Assembly (NCBI GenBank): GCA_017619755.1
Contig: JAFZRU010000028.1
Location: 1-51,957 of the forward strand
Length of the DNA stretch: 51,957 nucleotides
Origin: Prevotella sp.
GTDB lineage: Bacteria; Bacteroidota; Bacteroidia; Bacteroidales; Bacteroidaceae
Direction of reading: 5' to 3'
In this document: in pieces, positions 1 to 8,523 of the stretch
Numbering within the stretch: position 1 is the stretch's first letter
Layout: each line of letters begins with the position of its first letter
Position numbers and translations under genes: made by a program
The notes under the pieces: model-generated
The model's database searches: none
What the model saw: the letters and a program-made list of their open reading frames with translations, nothing else
Told to the model about the DNA's origin: nothing

Positions 1-885
1 TCCTCAAAATCGACAATCATGATTGCCGATTTACAATCAAAAGGAAATCAAGCATTTACAAATTCGGCAATCGTAATTGCCGAATTAAAAGATTATCATA
101 TCGATATATATCAATCTTTAAAAATACCAGAAACAAAAGATTTTCCTGTTGAAGATTTTTTCAACGTTCCTTTTACTCATCATATTAGGATTATTGAAGG
201 AACAAAAGATAGATTGGCTCGGTATTATTATATCCATCGAGTGGTAGAGGAGAAACTACAGTCGAGGGTCCTTGAGAATCTTATTAAAGATGATGCCTAT
301 GGGCACCGCGACACCATGCCCAGCAACTTCACGCAAACCATTCCTGACAACAAAATGGCACGAAAGGCTGTGATGATGTTCAAAGACTCCTACTTACTTG
401 ATTTCATCAATGTGGAGCAGATAGGCGAACGCGAGGCAATCGATGTGGATGAACGTGTGGTGGAACAACAAATTGTGCAGAACGTCAAGCAGTTTATCAT
501 GACCTTTGGCCGTGACTTCGCATTCATCGGCAACCAATATCACTTGGAGGTTTATGGTGTGGAGCATTTCCCCGACCTGCTATTTTTCAATCGGGAATTG
601 AACGCCATGATATGTTTTGAGTTAAAAATTGGGGAATTTAAGACATCCTATCTCGGTCAGTTGATGAGCTATCTCTCCATTCTCGATGCCAAAGTGAAGA
701 AACCCCATGAGAACCCCTCCATCGGAATCGTGCTATGCAAGGAGGCCAATAGGGATTATGTGGAGTTTGTCATCCGCGACTACAGCAAACCCATGGGTGT
801 CGCCACATATACCACTACATCTGATATGCCAGAACAACTACGAAAAGCATTGCCTGACATCGAAGAACTAAAAAAGCTATTGTGA
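1..885 (+). CDS. DUF1016/YhcG-family PD-(D/E)XK nuclease-like protein, possibly 5'-truncated
   Basis: The C-terminal two thirds matches the DUF1016 (YhcG) nuclease-fold domain. Visible landmarks are FAFIGNQYHLEV, a PDLLFF strand, CFELKIGEFK (the E-x-K of a PD-(D/E)XK site) and IGIVLCKEANR. Complete family members are usually about 340 residues with an N-terminal DUF1016_N helical domain. Only about 288 codons follow the first ATG (position 19), and the frame is open back to base 1, so the start may lie outside the window or the N-terminal domain may be lost. The first ~90 bases hold two near-perfect palindromes 54 bp apart that read in frame as an 18-residue repeat. YhcG-like proteins are thought to act in DNA recombination or defence; no partner gene is visible here. 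The family call is firm; function and completeness are uncertain. Confidence 0.7.
   Translation, partial: SSKSTIMIADLQSKGNQAFTNSAIVIAELKDYHIDIYQSLKIPETKDFPVEDFFNVPFTHHIRIIEGTKDRLARYYYIHRVVEEKLQSRVLENLIKDDAYGHRDTMPSNFTQTIPDNKMARKAVMMFKDSYLLDFINVEQIGEREAIDVDERVVEQQIVQNVKQFIMTFGRDFAFIGNQYHLEVYGVEHFPDLLFFNRELNAMICFELKIGEFKTSYLGQLMSYLSILDAKVKKPHENPSIGIVLCKEANRDYVEFVIRDYSKPMGVATYTTTSDMPEQLRKALPDIEELKKLL
7..86. repeat. Two 54-bp-spaced palindromes at the start of the DUF1016 gene
   Basis: Positions 7-32 form a 26-bp palindrome with one mismatched pair, centred on the ATG at 19-21. Positions 61-86 form an 11-bp perfect inverted repeat (AATTCGGCAAT / ATTGCCGAATT) around CGTA. The cores CGACAAT and CGGCAAT start at 11 and 65, giving a 54-bp period. 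More units may lie upstream of the window. Confidence 0.7.
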
Positions 886-1116
886 GAAAAAAAGATACAA
901 GATGAAAGATTCCAGTATGGCTCAAAATGTGGCGAAAATGGGCTTCTTGTACCGCCATTGACATTGGTCTTCTTCCGTCGCGACTCGGCATAAACAGTGC
1001 GAGCACGTCTCTGCACTCGCTGCTCCGAAAGATGTACCTCGCCCCTCTTAAAAGCCCATAAACAAAGGAGGATTTATAATTCTTTTTTCTTCCATACTCG
1101 AAAAAAAGGCAAGATA
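886..1116. other. Non-coding spacer between the DUF1016 gene and higBA
   Basis: No plausible gene is seen. A GC-richer stretch around 975-1045 contains a GCGAG...CTCGC inverted repeat (985-1006) in a sequence resembling short palindromic repeats that I recall from Prevotella intergenic regions. That resemblance is from memory and untested. The stretch contrasts with the AT-rich DNA on both sides. Confidence 0.35.
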
Positions 1117-1149
1117 GTTTCATTATTTTAAAACTTATGTATAACTTTG
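1117..1149 (+). promoter_or_regulatory. Promoter of higBA
   Basis: The -7 box TAACTTTG (1142-1149) fits TAnnTTTG, with a weak -33 box TTTC (1118-1121) 20 bp upstream. The box ends only 4 nt before the higB ATG, so the transcript is probably leaderless or nearly so. Confidence 0.6.
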
Positions 1150-1153
1150 CACC

Positions 1154-1495
1154 ATGAGAAGGAAAGTGATAGCGTTTGGCAACTACTACCATGATTTTTT
1201 GGCAACCTTGAACCAGAAAGAGAGCCGAAAAGTGAAATACATCATCTCTCTACTCGAAACGGAAGACCGCATGCCTGTCAAATGCCACATCAAGGAGCAC
1301 GGAAATCTCTATGAATTACGGATGACATACGAAAGCAACATCTATAGGGTGTTCTTCATTTTCGACGAGGGTAAGATTGTGGTCTTGTTTCATGGTTTTC
1401 AGAAAAAATCTCAGAAAACACCAAAAACAGAAATAGAAAAGGCAATCAGGATTAGGAAAGAGTATTATGAGCAAAAAGGAACAACCCATTTATGA
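1154..1495 (+). CDS. higB: HigB/RelE-superfamily toxin (phage-derived Gp49-like family)
   Basis: This 113-residue basic protein has the RelE/HigB layout of the Gp49-like family (PF05973). It begins with two N-terminal helices (YYHDFLATLNQKESRKVKYI), followed by HIKEHGNLYELRMTYESNIYRVFFIF and a strand with LFHGFQKKSQKTP before a C-terminal helix. The core L-x-ELR, R-x-FF and F-x-KKSQKTP are typical. Family toxins are ribosome-dependent mRNA interferases; activity here is inferred. The gene precedes and overlaps its antitoxin by 29 bp, the toxin-first order of higBA. The ATG at 1154 is supported by the normal N-terminus and by the -7 box only 4 nt upstream. Confidence 0.85.
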   Translation: MRRKVIAFGNYYHDFLATLNQKESRKVKYIISLLETEDRMPVKCHIKEHGNLYELRMTYESNIYRVFFIFDEGKIVVLFHGFQKKSQKTPKTEIEKAIRIRKEYYEQKGTTHL

Positions 1496-1772
1496 TGTAA
1501 GTGCCGAATTGGCTGCAGAGTTTGGAACTCCCGGCACCCAAGAGCGTGACAAATTCGATGAGGAGGCTTATGCTTTTTACACAGGCCAACTGTTGCTGGA
1601 AGCCCGGAAAGAGGCGAAAGTAACACAAGCCGAACTGGCAAGAAGGACTAACACAACCAAGTCGTACATCTCGCGTGTGGAGAATGGCGACATCGTGCCG
1701 AGTGTAGCCAAGTTCTGGCAGATGATCTCGTCTCTTGGCATGCGTATTGAGATTTTGAAACCCATAGGATGA
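1467..1772 (+). CDS. higA: HigA-type XRE-family antitoxin
   Basis: A 101-residue protein with an XRE helix-turn-helix at about residues 45-95 (LEARKEAKVTQAELARRT, then SYISRVENGDIVPSV). The acidic N-terminal segment is probably the toxin-contacting part. It overlaps higB by 29 bp, indicating translational coupling. By family precedent it neutralises HigB and represses the shared promoter. The DNA-binding target is not obvious; no clear palindrome overlaps the -7 box. Confidence 0.85.
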   Translation: MSKKEQPIYDVSAELAAEFGTPGTQERDKFDEEAYAFYTGQLLLEARKEAKVTQAELARRTNTTKSYISRVENGDIVPSVAKFWQMISSLGMRIEILKPIG

Positions 1773-1792
1773 ATACTGATTTCGTCCAACAG

Positions 1793-1824
1793 AGGTGGAT
1801 TTCATAGATTTATGGAATCCGCCT
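1793..1824 (+). terminator. Stem-loop after higBA
   Basis: A 14-bp stem with two G-T wobbles closes over the loop GATT, 20 bp after the higA stop. The T-rich tail is weak. A second inverted repeat (GTGAATCA 1829-1836 / TGATTCAC 1853-1860) follows and contains a TTTTTT run. Confidence 0.55.
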
Positions 1825-1974
1825 TTACGTGAATCACGGGAACGGAGTTTTTTGATTCACCATTTCCATTGGAAATGACCCAAGGAAGATGAAGGTTCTA
1901 ATTGAAAGGACAACTCCCCTACCCTCCTCCCATCATGGATGTGAAAAGGGTAAGAGAGTTTTTAAAAATACCCA

Positions 1975-3699
1975 TTATTTCCCCAATCGTGCTTCTACGA
2001 CGTTGACGACGTAGTCACCCAGTTTTTCGCACTCGCTGACAATGTCGGTGAACATGGTGCCCATGGCATAGTCGTATTGGTGGTCGTTGACGGAGGTGAT
2101 GTTCTCGCTCTTGAGTTTGTCGCGCATGGCATTGATGTCTTTCTCAATGCGTTTGGTTTCATCGATGGACACATCCTCCCGTCTCGAATGAAGCACATGA
2201 TCCATCTGCACGAGGGAGGTGTCGGTGAGGGCCAACATCTGGTGCAACTTCTCACTGAGGTCTTCCGGCAGAGGCTTCCCCGAACCATGGAGGCGGTTGA
2301 TGGCGCGGCCCAAGTTGTAGTTGGCGTCGCCGATACTCTCTATTTCACTGATCTGCCTCATCATGGAGCGTATCTTCTGCTTGGTGTCATCGCTCAGGTG
2401 CGCATTGCTCACCTCCTCCAAGTATTTCGCGATTTCAATCTCCATGTTGTCGGAGATGTTCTCATACTTCCTGATGCGCTCAAAGGTTTTCTCAAAGCGT
2501 TCTTCATCCTTCTCTTCGAACAGTTCCTGCACCATGCCATACATGCGGTGCATGCGCGTGGCGAAATGGGAGATTTCCTTTTGTGCCTGGAGGACGGCGA
2601 TTTCCGGCGTCTTCATCAGACCAGCACCAATGTACTTGAGGCGCACCGGTCCTTCCAACTCCTCATCGTCTTCGCCTTTCTTCTTGCCCTTGATGACGTA
2701 GCAGACGATTTTCTCCAACTGAGGTATGAACCAGATGAGGATGAAGGTGTTGGCCACGTTGAAGCAGGTGTGGAAGGTGGCAAGCACGACGCTCAGTTTG
2801 GCGGCATTGGCCAAGAAAGCGGCCTTCCCGGCTGCCTGGGTGATTTCCGGGTCATATCCCACGAGGGAGCATACCCAGTCGATGAAGGGATGGAAGATAA
2901 TGAGTATCCAGCAGACGCCGAAAACATTGAAGAACATATGTGCGAATGCCGTCCGCCGTGCCTGTGTGGAGGCCGTCATGGCCGCCAGGTTGGAAGTGAC
3001 GGTGGTGCCGATGTTCTCACCCATGACAAGCGCGATGCCCTGATAGATGGGGAGTGCACCGCTGGAGCAGAGAATCATGGTGATGGCCATGACGGCAGCC
3101 GACGACTGCACGCACATGGTAAGCACACTTCCTATGAGGAGGAAGATGAGGGTGGTGGAGAAGCTGGCCGGGTCGAAGGAGGAGAAGAAATTGAGCAGCG
3201 CCGGCTGTTCGCCCAAGCGCATGGCCTCGCCGGTGTCGCGCAGCGTACCCAGTCCGAGCAGCAGGAAGGCCAGACCAAAGAGGAAGCCACCCACGTTCTC
3301 ATGCCGTTTCCGGTAGATGAGGATCAATGCTATGACGAAAAGGGGCCATACGAAGTCGGAAATCTTGAATGCCACACCCACCGTCATGATCCACGCGGTG
3401 AGCGTCGTGCCGATGTTGGCACCCATGATGACACTGATGGCCTGAGCCAAGGTGAGCAGTCCGGCATTGACAAACGAGACGGTCATCACCGTGGTGGCTG
3501 TTGAACTCTGCACAGCCGCCGTCACCAAGATGCCGGTGAGCATGCCGGTGAAGCGGTTGGTGGTCATCCGTCCAAGGATGTGTCGCAACTGCGGGCCGGC
3601 CATCTTCTGAAGCGTGTCGCTCATTGTCTTCATTCCGAAAACCAGCAGGGCGAGCGAACCCAGCAGCCGGAGTACCATGATAATGATGTCGTTGCTCAT
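1975..3699 (-). CDS. Na/Pi cotransporter family protein with C-terminal PhoU-like domain
   Basis: A 574-residue inner-membrane protein of the NptA / Na-Pi cotransporter family. Two inverted-topology repeats carry the QSS signatures QSSTATT (about residue 64) and QSSAAVM (about 198), each with flanking hydrophobic helices and GANIGTT / GENIGTT motifs. After about residue 370 comes a soluble PhoU-like helical domain (KEISHFATRMHRMYGMV onward). It probably imports phosphate with sodium. It is divergent from the large PEP/pyruvate-binding protein, with about 100 bp between the starts. A second homologue of nearly equal length lies at 22205-23923. The family call is firm; the substrate is inferred. 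Confidence 0.9.
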   Translation of the reverse strand: MSNDIIIMVLRLLGSLALLVFGMKTMSDTLQKMAGPQLRHILGRMTTNRFTGMLTGILVTAAVQSSTATTVMTVSFVNAGLLTLAQAISVIMGANIGTTLTAWIMTVGVAFKISDFVWPLFVIALILIYRKRHENVGGFLFGLAFLLLGLGTLRDTGEAMRLGEQPALLNFFSSFDPASFSTTLIFLLIGSVLTMCVQSSAAVMAITMILCSSGALPIYQGIALVMGENIGTTVTSNLAAMTASTQARRTAFAHMFFNVFGVCWILIIFHPFIDWVCSLVGYDPEITQAAGKAAFLANAAKLSVVLATFHTCFNVANTFILIWFIPQLEKIVCYVIKGKKKGEDDEELEGPVRLKYIGAGLMKTPEIAVLQAQKEISHFATRMHRMYGMVQELFEEKDEERFEKTFERIRKYENISDNMEIEIAKYLEEVSNAHLSDDTKQKIRSMMRQISEIESIGDANYNLGRAINRLHGSGKPLPEDLSEKLHQMLALTDTSLVQMDHVLHSRREDVSIDETKRIEKDINAMRDKLKSENITSVNDHQYDYAMGTMFTDIVSECEKLGDYVVNVVEARLGK

Positions 3700-3718
3700 A
3701 TTATGTCATTTTTGTTTG

Positions 3719-3726
3719 CAAAGATA
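3719..3726 (-). promoter_or_regulatory. -7 box for the Na/Pi cotransporter gene
   Basis: On the minus strand the sequence reads TATCTTTG (TAnnTTTG), about 20 nt upstream of the start codon. No clear -33 TTTG is seen. Confidence 0.5.
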
Positions 3727-3769
3727 AGTTTTTTTCTCCATATACACGACATATTAGCAAATTAATTCG

Positions 3770-3777
3770 TAATTTTG
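3770..3777 (+). promoter_or_regulatory. -7 box for the receiver/PEP-binding protein gene
   Basis: TAATTTTG matches TAnnTTTG and lies 20 nt before the ATG at 3798. A weak TTAG sits in the -33 region. Confidence 0.55.
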
Positions 3778-3797
3778 TAGCCTAAAGTTTCTTTTTC

Positions 3798-6758
3798 ATG
3801 GAGAATATCATTCCACAAGAGTGGACAAAATTTTACTTGAAGGACGTGTCGTTTGTCAACCTGATGACGCACCGCATCTTCAACGTGTTGATAGTAGCCA
3901 ACCCATACGACGCCTTCATGTTAGAGGACGACGGACGTGTAGATGAGAAAATATTCGACGAGTACATGCAGCTTGGCATGCGCTACCCGCCCTCCTTCAC
4001 CCGTGTGTGCACCACGGAGGAGGCACGTCGCGTGTTGTCTGAAACAGCCATCGACCTGGTCATCTGCATGCCCGGCAATGCCGACAACGACGCCTTCACC
4101 GTGGCACGTGACATCAAGGCGGAGTTCCCCAAACTGCCCTGCGTGGTGCTCACCCCCTTCTCCCATGGCATCACCCGCCGCATCCAGGACGAGGACATGT
4201 CCATCTTCGACTATGTCTTCTGCTGGCTTGGCGACACCAACCTCATCCTCTCCATCATCAAGCTTTTGGAGGACAAGATGAACATCGACCATGACGTGCA
4301 GGAGGCCGGTGTGCAGATGATCCTGCTCGTGGAGGACAACATACGCTTTTACTCGTCAGTACTACCCAACCTCTACAGCTACATCCTCCTTCAAAGCCAG
4401 CGCTTCTCCACCGAGGCCCTCAACCCGCACACGGCAGCACAGCGCAAGCGCGGCAGACCCAAGGTGCTGTTGGCCCGCACCTACGAGGAGGCGATGGCCT
4501 ATTACGAGCGGTATCACGACAATACGCAGGGCATCATCAGCGACGTGCGCTTCCCCCGCGAGGGTGTCAAGGACCCCGACGCCGGCTTCCGACTACTGCG
4601 CGAGATCCGCAGCCGCGACGAGTTCGTGCCGCTCATCCTCCAGAGTGCGGAGGCGGTGAACGAGGAGCGTGCCCGTCAGGAGGGTTTCCACTATGTGGAC
4701 AAGAACTCCAAGAAGATGAACATCGACTTGCGCAAGTTGCTTGCCGAGCACCTTGGCTTTGGCGACTTCATCTTCCGCGACCCAGCAACAAAACACGAGG
4801 TGATGCGCGTGAGGAGCCTGAAGGAACTGCAAGACAACATCTTCAACATCCCCCGCGAGTCGATGCTCTACCACATCTCCCGCAACCACATGAGCCGTTG
4901 GCTCTGCGCCCGCGCCATTTTTCCCGTCTCGCAGTTCCTCAAGCACGTCACCTGGCACAAACTCAAGGATGTGGACGCCCACCGGCAAATCATCTTCGAG
5001 GCCATCGTGAAATACCGCCGAATGAAGAACGTGGGCGTGGTGGCCGTCTTCGACCGTGGCAAATACGACCAATATGCGCATTTCGCCCGCATCGGCGAAG
5101 GCTCCCTGGGCGGCAAGGGCCGCGGCCTGGCCTTCCTCGACAACATCGTCAAGGTTCACCCGGAGTTCAACACCTTCGACAACGCCACCGTCTCCATTCC
5201 CAAGACCGTGGTGTTGTGCACCGACATCTTCGACAAGTTCATGGATGCCAACAACCTCTACCAGGTGGCCCTGAGCGACGCCTCCGACGAAGAAATCCTC
5301 AAGCACTTCCTTCGCGCACAACTGCCCGACGCCCTCATCGCCGACTTCTTCACCTTCTTCGAGGCTACCAAGCGACCCATCGCGGTGAGGTCGTCGTCGC
5401 TTCTCGAGGATGCGCACTACCAACCCTTCGCCGGCATCTACTCCACCTACATGATTCCCTACCTCGACGACAAGTATGAGATGCTTCGCATGCTCGCCTG
5501 CGCCATCAAGGGTGTCTATGCCTCCGTCTTCTACAAAGACTCCAAGGCTTACATGACAGCCACGAGCAACGTCATCGACTCGGAGAAGATGGCCGTCATC
5601 TTGCAGGAGGTGGTGGGAAGGCAGTATGGCAAGCATTTCTACCCCAACATCAGCGGCGTGCTGCGCTCGCTCAACTACTACCCCATCGGCGACGAGAAGG
5701 CGGAGGACGGCATAGCAAACTTGGCGTTGGGGTTGGGGAAATACATCGTCGATGGCGGACAGACCCTGCGCGTGAGCCCCTACCACCCTCACCAGGTGCT
5801 ACAGACAAGCGAGATGGAGACGGCTCTCCGAGAGACGCAGACACGCTTCTACGCCCTCGACATGGAGAATGCATCCACCGACTTCAAGGTGGACGACGGC
5901 TTCAACATCCTCAAGCTTCGCGTGAAGGAGGCCGACAAGGACCAGTCGCTCAACTTCATCGCCTCCACCTACGACCCCTACGACCAAATCATACGCGACG
6001 GCATCTACGAGGGAGGACGGAAGGTCATCTCCTTCGCCGGACTGCTGCAACAGAATGTCTTCCCCTTCCCGGAAATCATGCAGATGGCCATGCGCTACGG
6101 CTCAGAGGCCATGCACCGCCCCGTGGAGATAGAATTCGCCTGCAACATCCTCGACAACCGGCTGCTCGACTTCAACCTCCTCCAAATCAGACCCATCGTG
6201 GACTCCAAGCAGATGCTCGACATCGACCTGAGCACCATCCCCGACGAGGAGTGCCTCCTGCGCTCGCACATGTCGCTCGGCCACGGCATCAACGAAGAAC
6301 TAAGGGACGTGGTGTATGTGAAAACCGATGACAATTTCACCGCTTCCAACAACCCCACCATCGCCACGGAAATAGAGCGCATCAACCGCAAGTTCCTCGA
6401 CCAAGGCGGCAACTACATCCTCGTGGGTCCGGGGCGGTGGGGCTCCAGCGACTATTGGTTGGGCATCCCGGTGAAATGGCCCCACATCAGTGCGGCCAAA
6501 CTCATCGTGGAAGCTGGCCTGAAGAACTACCGCATCGACCCCAGCCAAGGCACGCATTTCTTCCAAAACCTCACCAGCTTCGGCGTGGGCTACTTCACCA
6601 TCAACACCTTCCTCGGCGAGGGGGTGTGGAGGAAGGAGGTGCTCGACGCCATGGAGGCTGTGGAGGAGACGCGCTTCGTCCGCCATGTGCGCTTCGACAA
6701 GCCCCTGCGCATCATGATGGACGGCAAGAAGCAGGAGGGGGTGGTCATAACGGGGTGA
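3798..6758 (+). CDS. Receiver-domain / PEP-pyruvate-binding (PPDK N-domain-like) fusion protein
   Basis: A 986-residue cytoplasmic protein. Residues about 28-145 look like a degenerate receiver (FNVLIVA, DLVICMPG, VVLTPFS) without the acidic pocket. Residues about 165-310 look like an intact receiver: LLVEDN, phospho-acceptor Asp about 248 in IISDVRF, LQSAE, and Lys about 302 in YVDKNSK. An ATP-grasp module like the N-domain of PEP synthase / pyruvate phosphate dikinase follows, with GGKGRGLAFL (about 438) and KRPIAVRSSSLLED (about 531). The phosphohistidine swivel and the PEP/pyruvate TIM-barrel domains are not recognisable. The C-terminal segment (LVGPGRWGSSDYWLG) is conserved-looking but unknown to me. 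It is probably not a classic PEP synthase; nucleotide-dependent signalling or phosphotransfer is a guess. Confidence 0.75.
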   Translation: MENIIPQEWTKFYLKDVSFVNLMTHRIFNVLIVANPYDAFMLEDDGRVDEKIFDEYMQLGMRYPPSFTRVCTTEEARRVLSETAIDLVICMPGNADNDAFTVARDIKAEFPKLPCVVLTPFSHGITRRIQDEDMSIFDYVFCWLGDTNLILSIIKLLEDKMNIDHDVQEAGVQMILLVEDNIRFYSSVLPNLYSYILLQSQRFSTEALNPHTAAQRKRGRPKVLLARTYEEAMAYYERYHDNTQGIISDVRFPREGVKDPDAGFRLLREIRSRDEFVPLILQSAEAVNEERARQEGFHYVDKNSKKMNIDLRKLLAEHLGFGDFIFRDPATKHEVMRVRSLKELQDNIFNIPRESMLYHISRNHMSRWLCARAIFPVSQFLKHVTWHKLKDVDAHRQIIFEAIVKYRRMKNVGVVAVFDRGKYDQYAHFARIGEGSLGGKGRGLAFLDNIVKVHPEFNTFDNATVSIPKTVVLCTDIFDKFMDANNLYQVALSDASDEEILKHFLRAQLPDALIADFFTFFEATKRPIAVRSSSLLEDAHYQPFAGIYSTYMIPYLDDKYEMLRMLACAIKGVYASVFYKDSKAYMTATSNVIDSEKMAVILQEVVGRQYGKHFYPNISGVLRSLNYYPIGDEKAEDGIANLALGLGKYIVDGGQTLRVSPYHPHQVLQTSEMETALRETQTRFYALDMENASTDFKVDDGFNILKLRVKEADKDQSLNFIASTYDPYDQIIRDGIYEGGRKVISFAGLLQQNVFPFPEIMQMAMRYGSEAMHRPVEIEFACNILDNRLLDFNLLQIRPIVDSKQMLDIDLSTIPDEECLLRSHMSLGHGINEELRDVVYVKTDDNFTASNNPTIATEIERINRKFLDQGGNYILVGPGRWGSSDYWLGIPVKWPHISAAKLIVEAGLKNYRIDPSQGTHFFQNLTSFGVGYFTINTFLGEGVWRKEVLDAMEAVEETRFVRHVRFDKPLRIMMDGKKQEGVVITG

Positions 6759-6804
6759 CGGTATCAATAAACACTGTCAATGGTCAATTTCCAAAAAAAT
6801 AAAA

Positions 6805-6837
6805 CGCCCCTCGGTCTCAAGGAAGAGCCGAGGGGCG
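6805..6837. terminator. Terminator between convergent genes
   Basis: A perfect 10-bp stem (CGCCCCTCGG / CCGAGGGGCG) lies between the stops at 6758 (+) and 6865 (-). Read leftward it is followed by TTTTATTTTTTT, a good intrinsic terminator for the minus-strand gene. The plus-strand side has only a weak tail. Confidence 0.85.
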
Positions 6838-6864
6838 AAAAATGATACAATGTCAGAAATCTTC

Positions 6865-8511
6865 TCAGTTGCCGAGGATGATGTCCACCAGCATCGTGAT
6901 GTCCTGGATGCTCAAGATACCGTCGTTGTTGATGTCGGCGTTCCATTCATCGACGCTGAACGAAACCTGTCCCAATATGATGTCAACGATGGATGAGATG
7001 TCGCTGACATTGAGCTGCCCGTCGCCATTGACATCACCCCAACCAGCCATGTCCGGAACACGGTAGGTCACTTTGACGGTTCTGGCAGAGCCCTCCATCT
7101 CGTGGAGCGCCAAGTAATAGGTGCCGCTTTCCGTAGCCTCGGTGCCTCCGAAGGAGGTGCTGCCGTCGGCGTCCGTCTCATACACCAGCTCCCCGGTGGG
7201 AGAGAAGAGCTGCAACACGCAGCCGCTGCTGGCCCTGAAGAGCAGGCTGTCGCCCTCCAGCGCCTCCGCTGAGAACCACTGGATGGTATTCTCCGCCGGC
7301 CTTGGGGCGGTGACGGTGTGCTGTGGTTCGATGGGCAGGATGTCTGTCACCTCCTGTGTCACCCTACCGTCAACGTATGTGGCGTCCACGTCGGTCATAC
7401 GGCCACCGATGTCGGTGAAGCGGAAATGCAGGTCGTTCTTCGCCACGACAAAGGGCTGCCCGTCCACCATGACCACATCGAAGGAACAACTGCGGAGGTC
7501 CTGCGGCTCCACTTCGATGTCGGTGATGACACTCAGCGGGTCCACACGCTCGTCGAGCGTGATGGTGCGGCGGTTGTCAAACTCGTCATTGAACCAGTAT
7601 TCATACTCGATGATGCCCGTGCCGCCCTCCGGCACCTTGATGAAATAGGCACTCTCCGGCGTGGAGACGGAACCGTTGTCGGCCACCACCCAGTAACTCA
7701 CTTCATGCAAGCCGTCGCTGAGACCCGTCACGTCGAGGTTGAAATGCAGCACCCCGTCGCTGATCGTGCCTTCCTGCGGCGTAGTGGTGACATTGTCCAA
7801 GGTGTAGTAGCATCTTACCGCCGCCGGGTCGATGTGCGTGGTCTTGATGAAGAAGGCGTTGCCCCGGGTGGTGCTGGTACCGTTGTCGGCCACCAACCAG
7901 TAGTTGAGCTCGTGGATGCCATCTGCCAAGGCCGACACATCGATATCGAAGTGGTGCTTTCCACCAGAGAATGTGCCTTCCTGCACCGCCACCTCGGCAT
8001 TGTCGATGCTGTAATTGCAAGCCATCGTGCCTTCCTCGCTGTTAGTCACCGTGCGGACGAAATGCGCCTCGGCACTCTCCATAGGCACGCCCTGCGGTGA
8101 GACACCCTGCACGTGGCAGGTGTGCAAGCCCGGCTGCAGCGAGGTGACGTCCATCTCCCAAGACAGTTGTCCGTTGTTCATCGTACCTTCCGCCTCGATG
8201 AGAGCCGCCCCGCCATCGATAACGGCCAATCCCTTGTAGGTGTCGGCGGCCTCTGTGACGGCGGCCTTAGTGAAGACCCTTGTAACAGGAGCCGATAGGG
8301 TGTCGTTTCTCAACGCTTGCAGGTGGAGCAGGTGGAAACCCTCCGGCAGCATGCTCACGTCGATGTCGAAGGCGCCGTCGCCCAGGTCGAGCGTGCTATA
8401 TACGTTGCTGTCATCCTCGTCAAACCAGTAGCGCCACTCGCCGGAGCCCGTCTGCCCCCGCGCCATGTTGTGCGCCAAGAGGATGCATAATATGGTTGTC
8501 AGTATGCGCAT
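6865..8511 (-). CDS. Secreted repeat protein with C-terminal dockerin-like calcium-binding domain
   Basis: A 548-residue exported protein with a short signal peptide (cleavage near ARG-Q). About five tandem ~65-70-residue units follow, best seen in HHFDIDVSALADGIHELNYW and LHFNLDVTGLSDGLHEVSYW, each ending in an ADNG...FFIK or AYFIK strand. These look like Ig-like beta modules. The last ~60 residues hold two EF-hand-like dockerin repeats (GDVNGDGQLNVSD and ADINNDGILSIQD, each followed by a VDIIL helix). Dockerins bind cohesins in cellulosomes; isolated ones in Bacteroidales are common and their partner is unknown. It starts 12 bp after the beta-helix gene, so the two form an operon. The function is unknown, possibly surface adhesion or complex assembly. 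Confidence 0.75.
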   Translation of the reverse strand: MRILTTILCILLAHNMARGQTGSGEWRYWFDEDDSNVYSTLDLGDGAFDIDVSMLPEGFHLLHLQALRNDTLSAPVTRVFTKAAVTEAADTYKGLAVIDGGAALIEAEGTMNNGQLSWEMDVTSLQPGLHTCHVQGVSPQGVPMESAEAHFVRTVTNSEEGTMACNYSIDNAEVAVQEGTFSGGKHHFDIDVSALADGIHELNYWLVADNGTSTTRGNAFFIKTTHIDPAAVRCYYTLDNVTTTPQEGTISDGVLHFNLDVTGLSDGLHEVSYWVVADNGSVSTPESAYFIKVPEGGTGIIEYEYWFNDEFDNRRTITLDERVDPLSVITDIEVEPQDLRSCSFDVVMVDGQPFVVAKNDLHFRFTDIGGRMTDVDATYVDGRVTQEVTDILPIEPQHTVTAPRPAENTIQWFSAEALEGDSLLFRASSGCVLQLFSPTGELVYETDADGSTSFGGTEATESGTYYLALHEMEGSARTVKVTYRVPDMAGWGDVNGDGQLNVSDISSIVDIILGQVSFSVDEWNADINNDGILSIQDITMLVDIILGN

Positions 8512-8523
8512 GGCTCAGACGGT

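Noticed and set aside
886-1116. Small ORFs on the minus strand in the spacer
   Set aside because: They overlap the ends of the flanking genes, have no domain and lie across a palindromic repeat-like segment.
2077-3504. 475-codon plus-strand frame over the first Na/Pi cotransporter
   Set aside because: The minus-strand transporter is unambiguous; the antisense product is His/Glu-rich with no domain.
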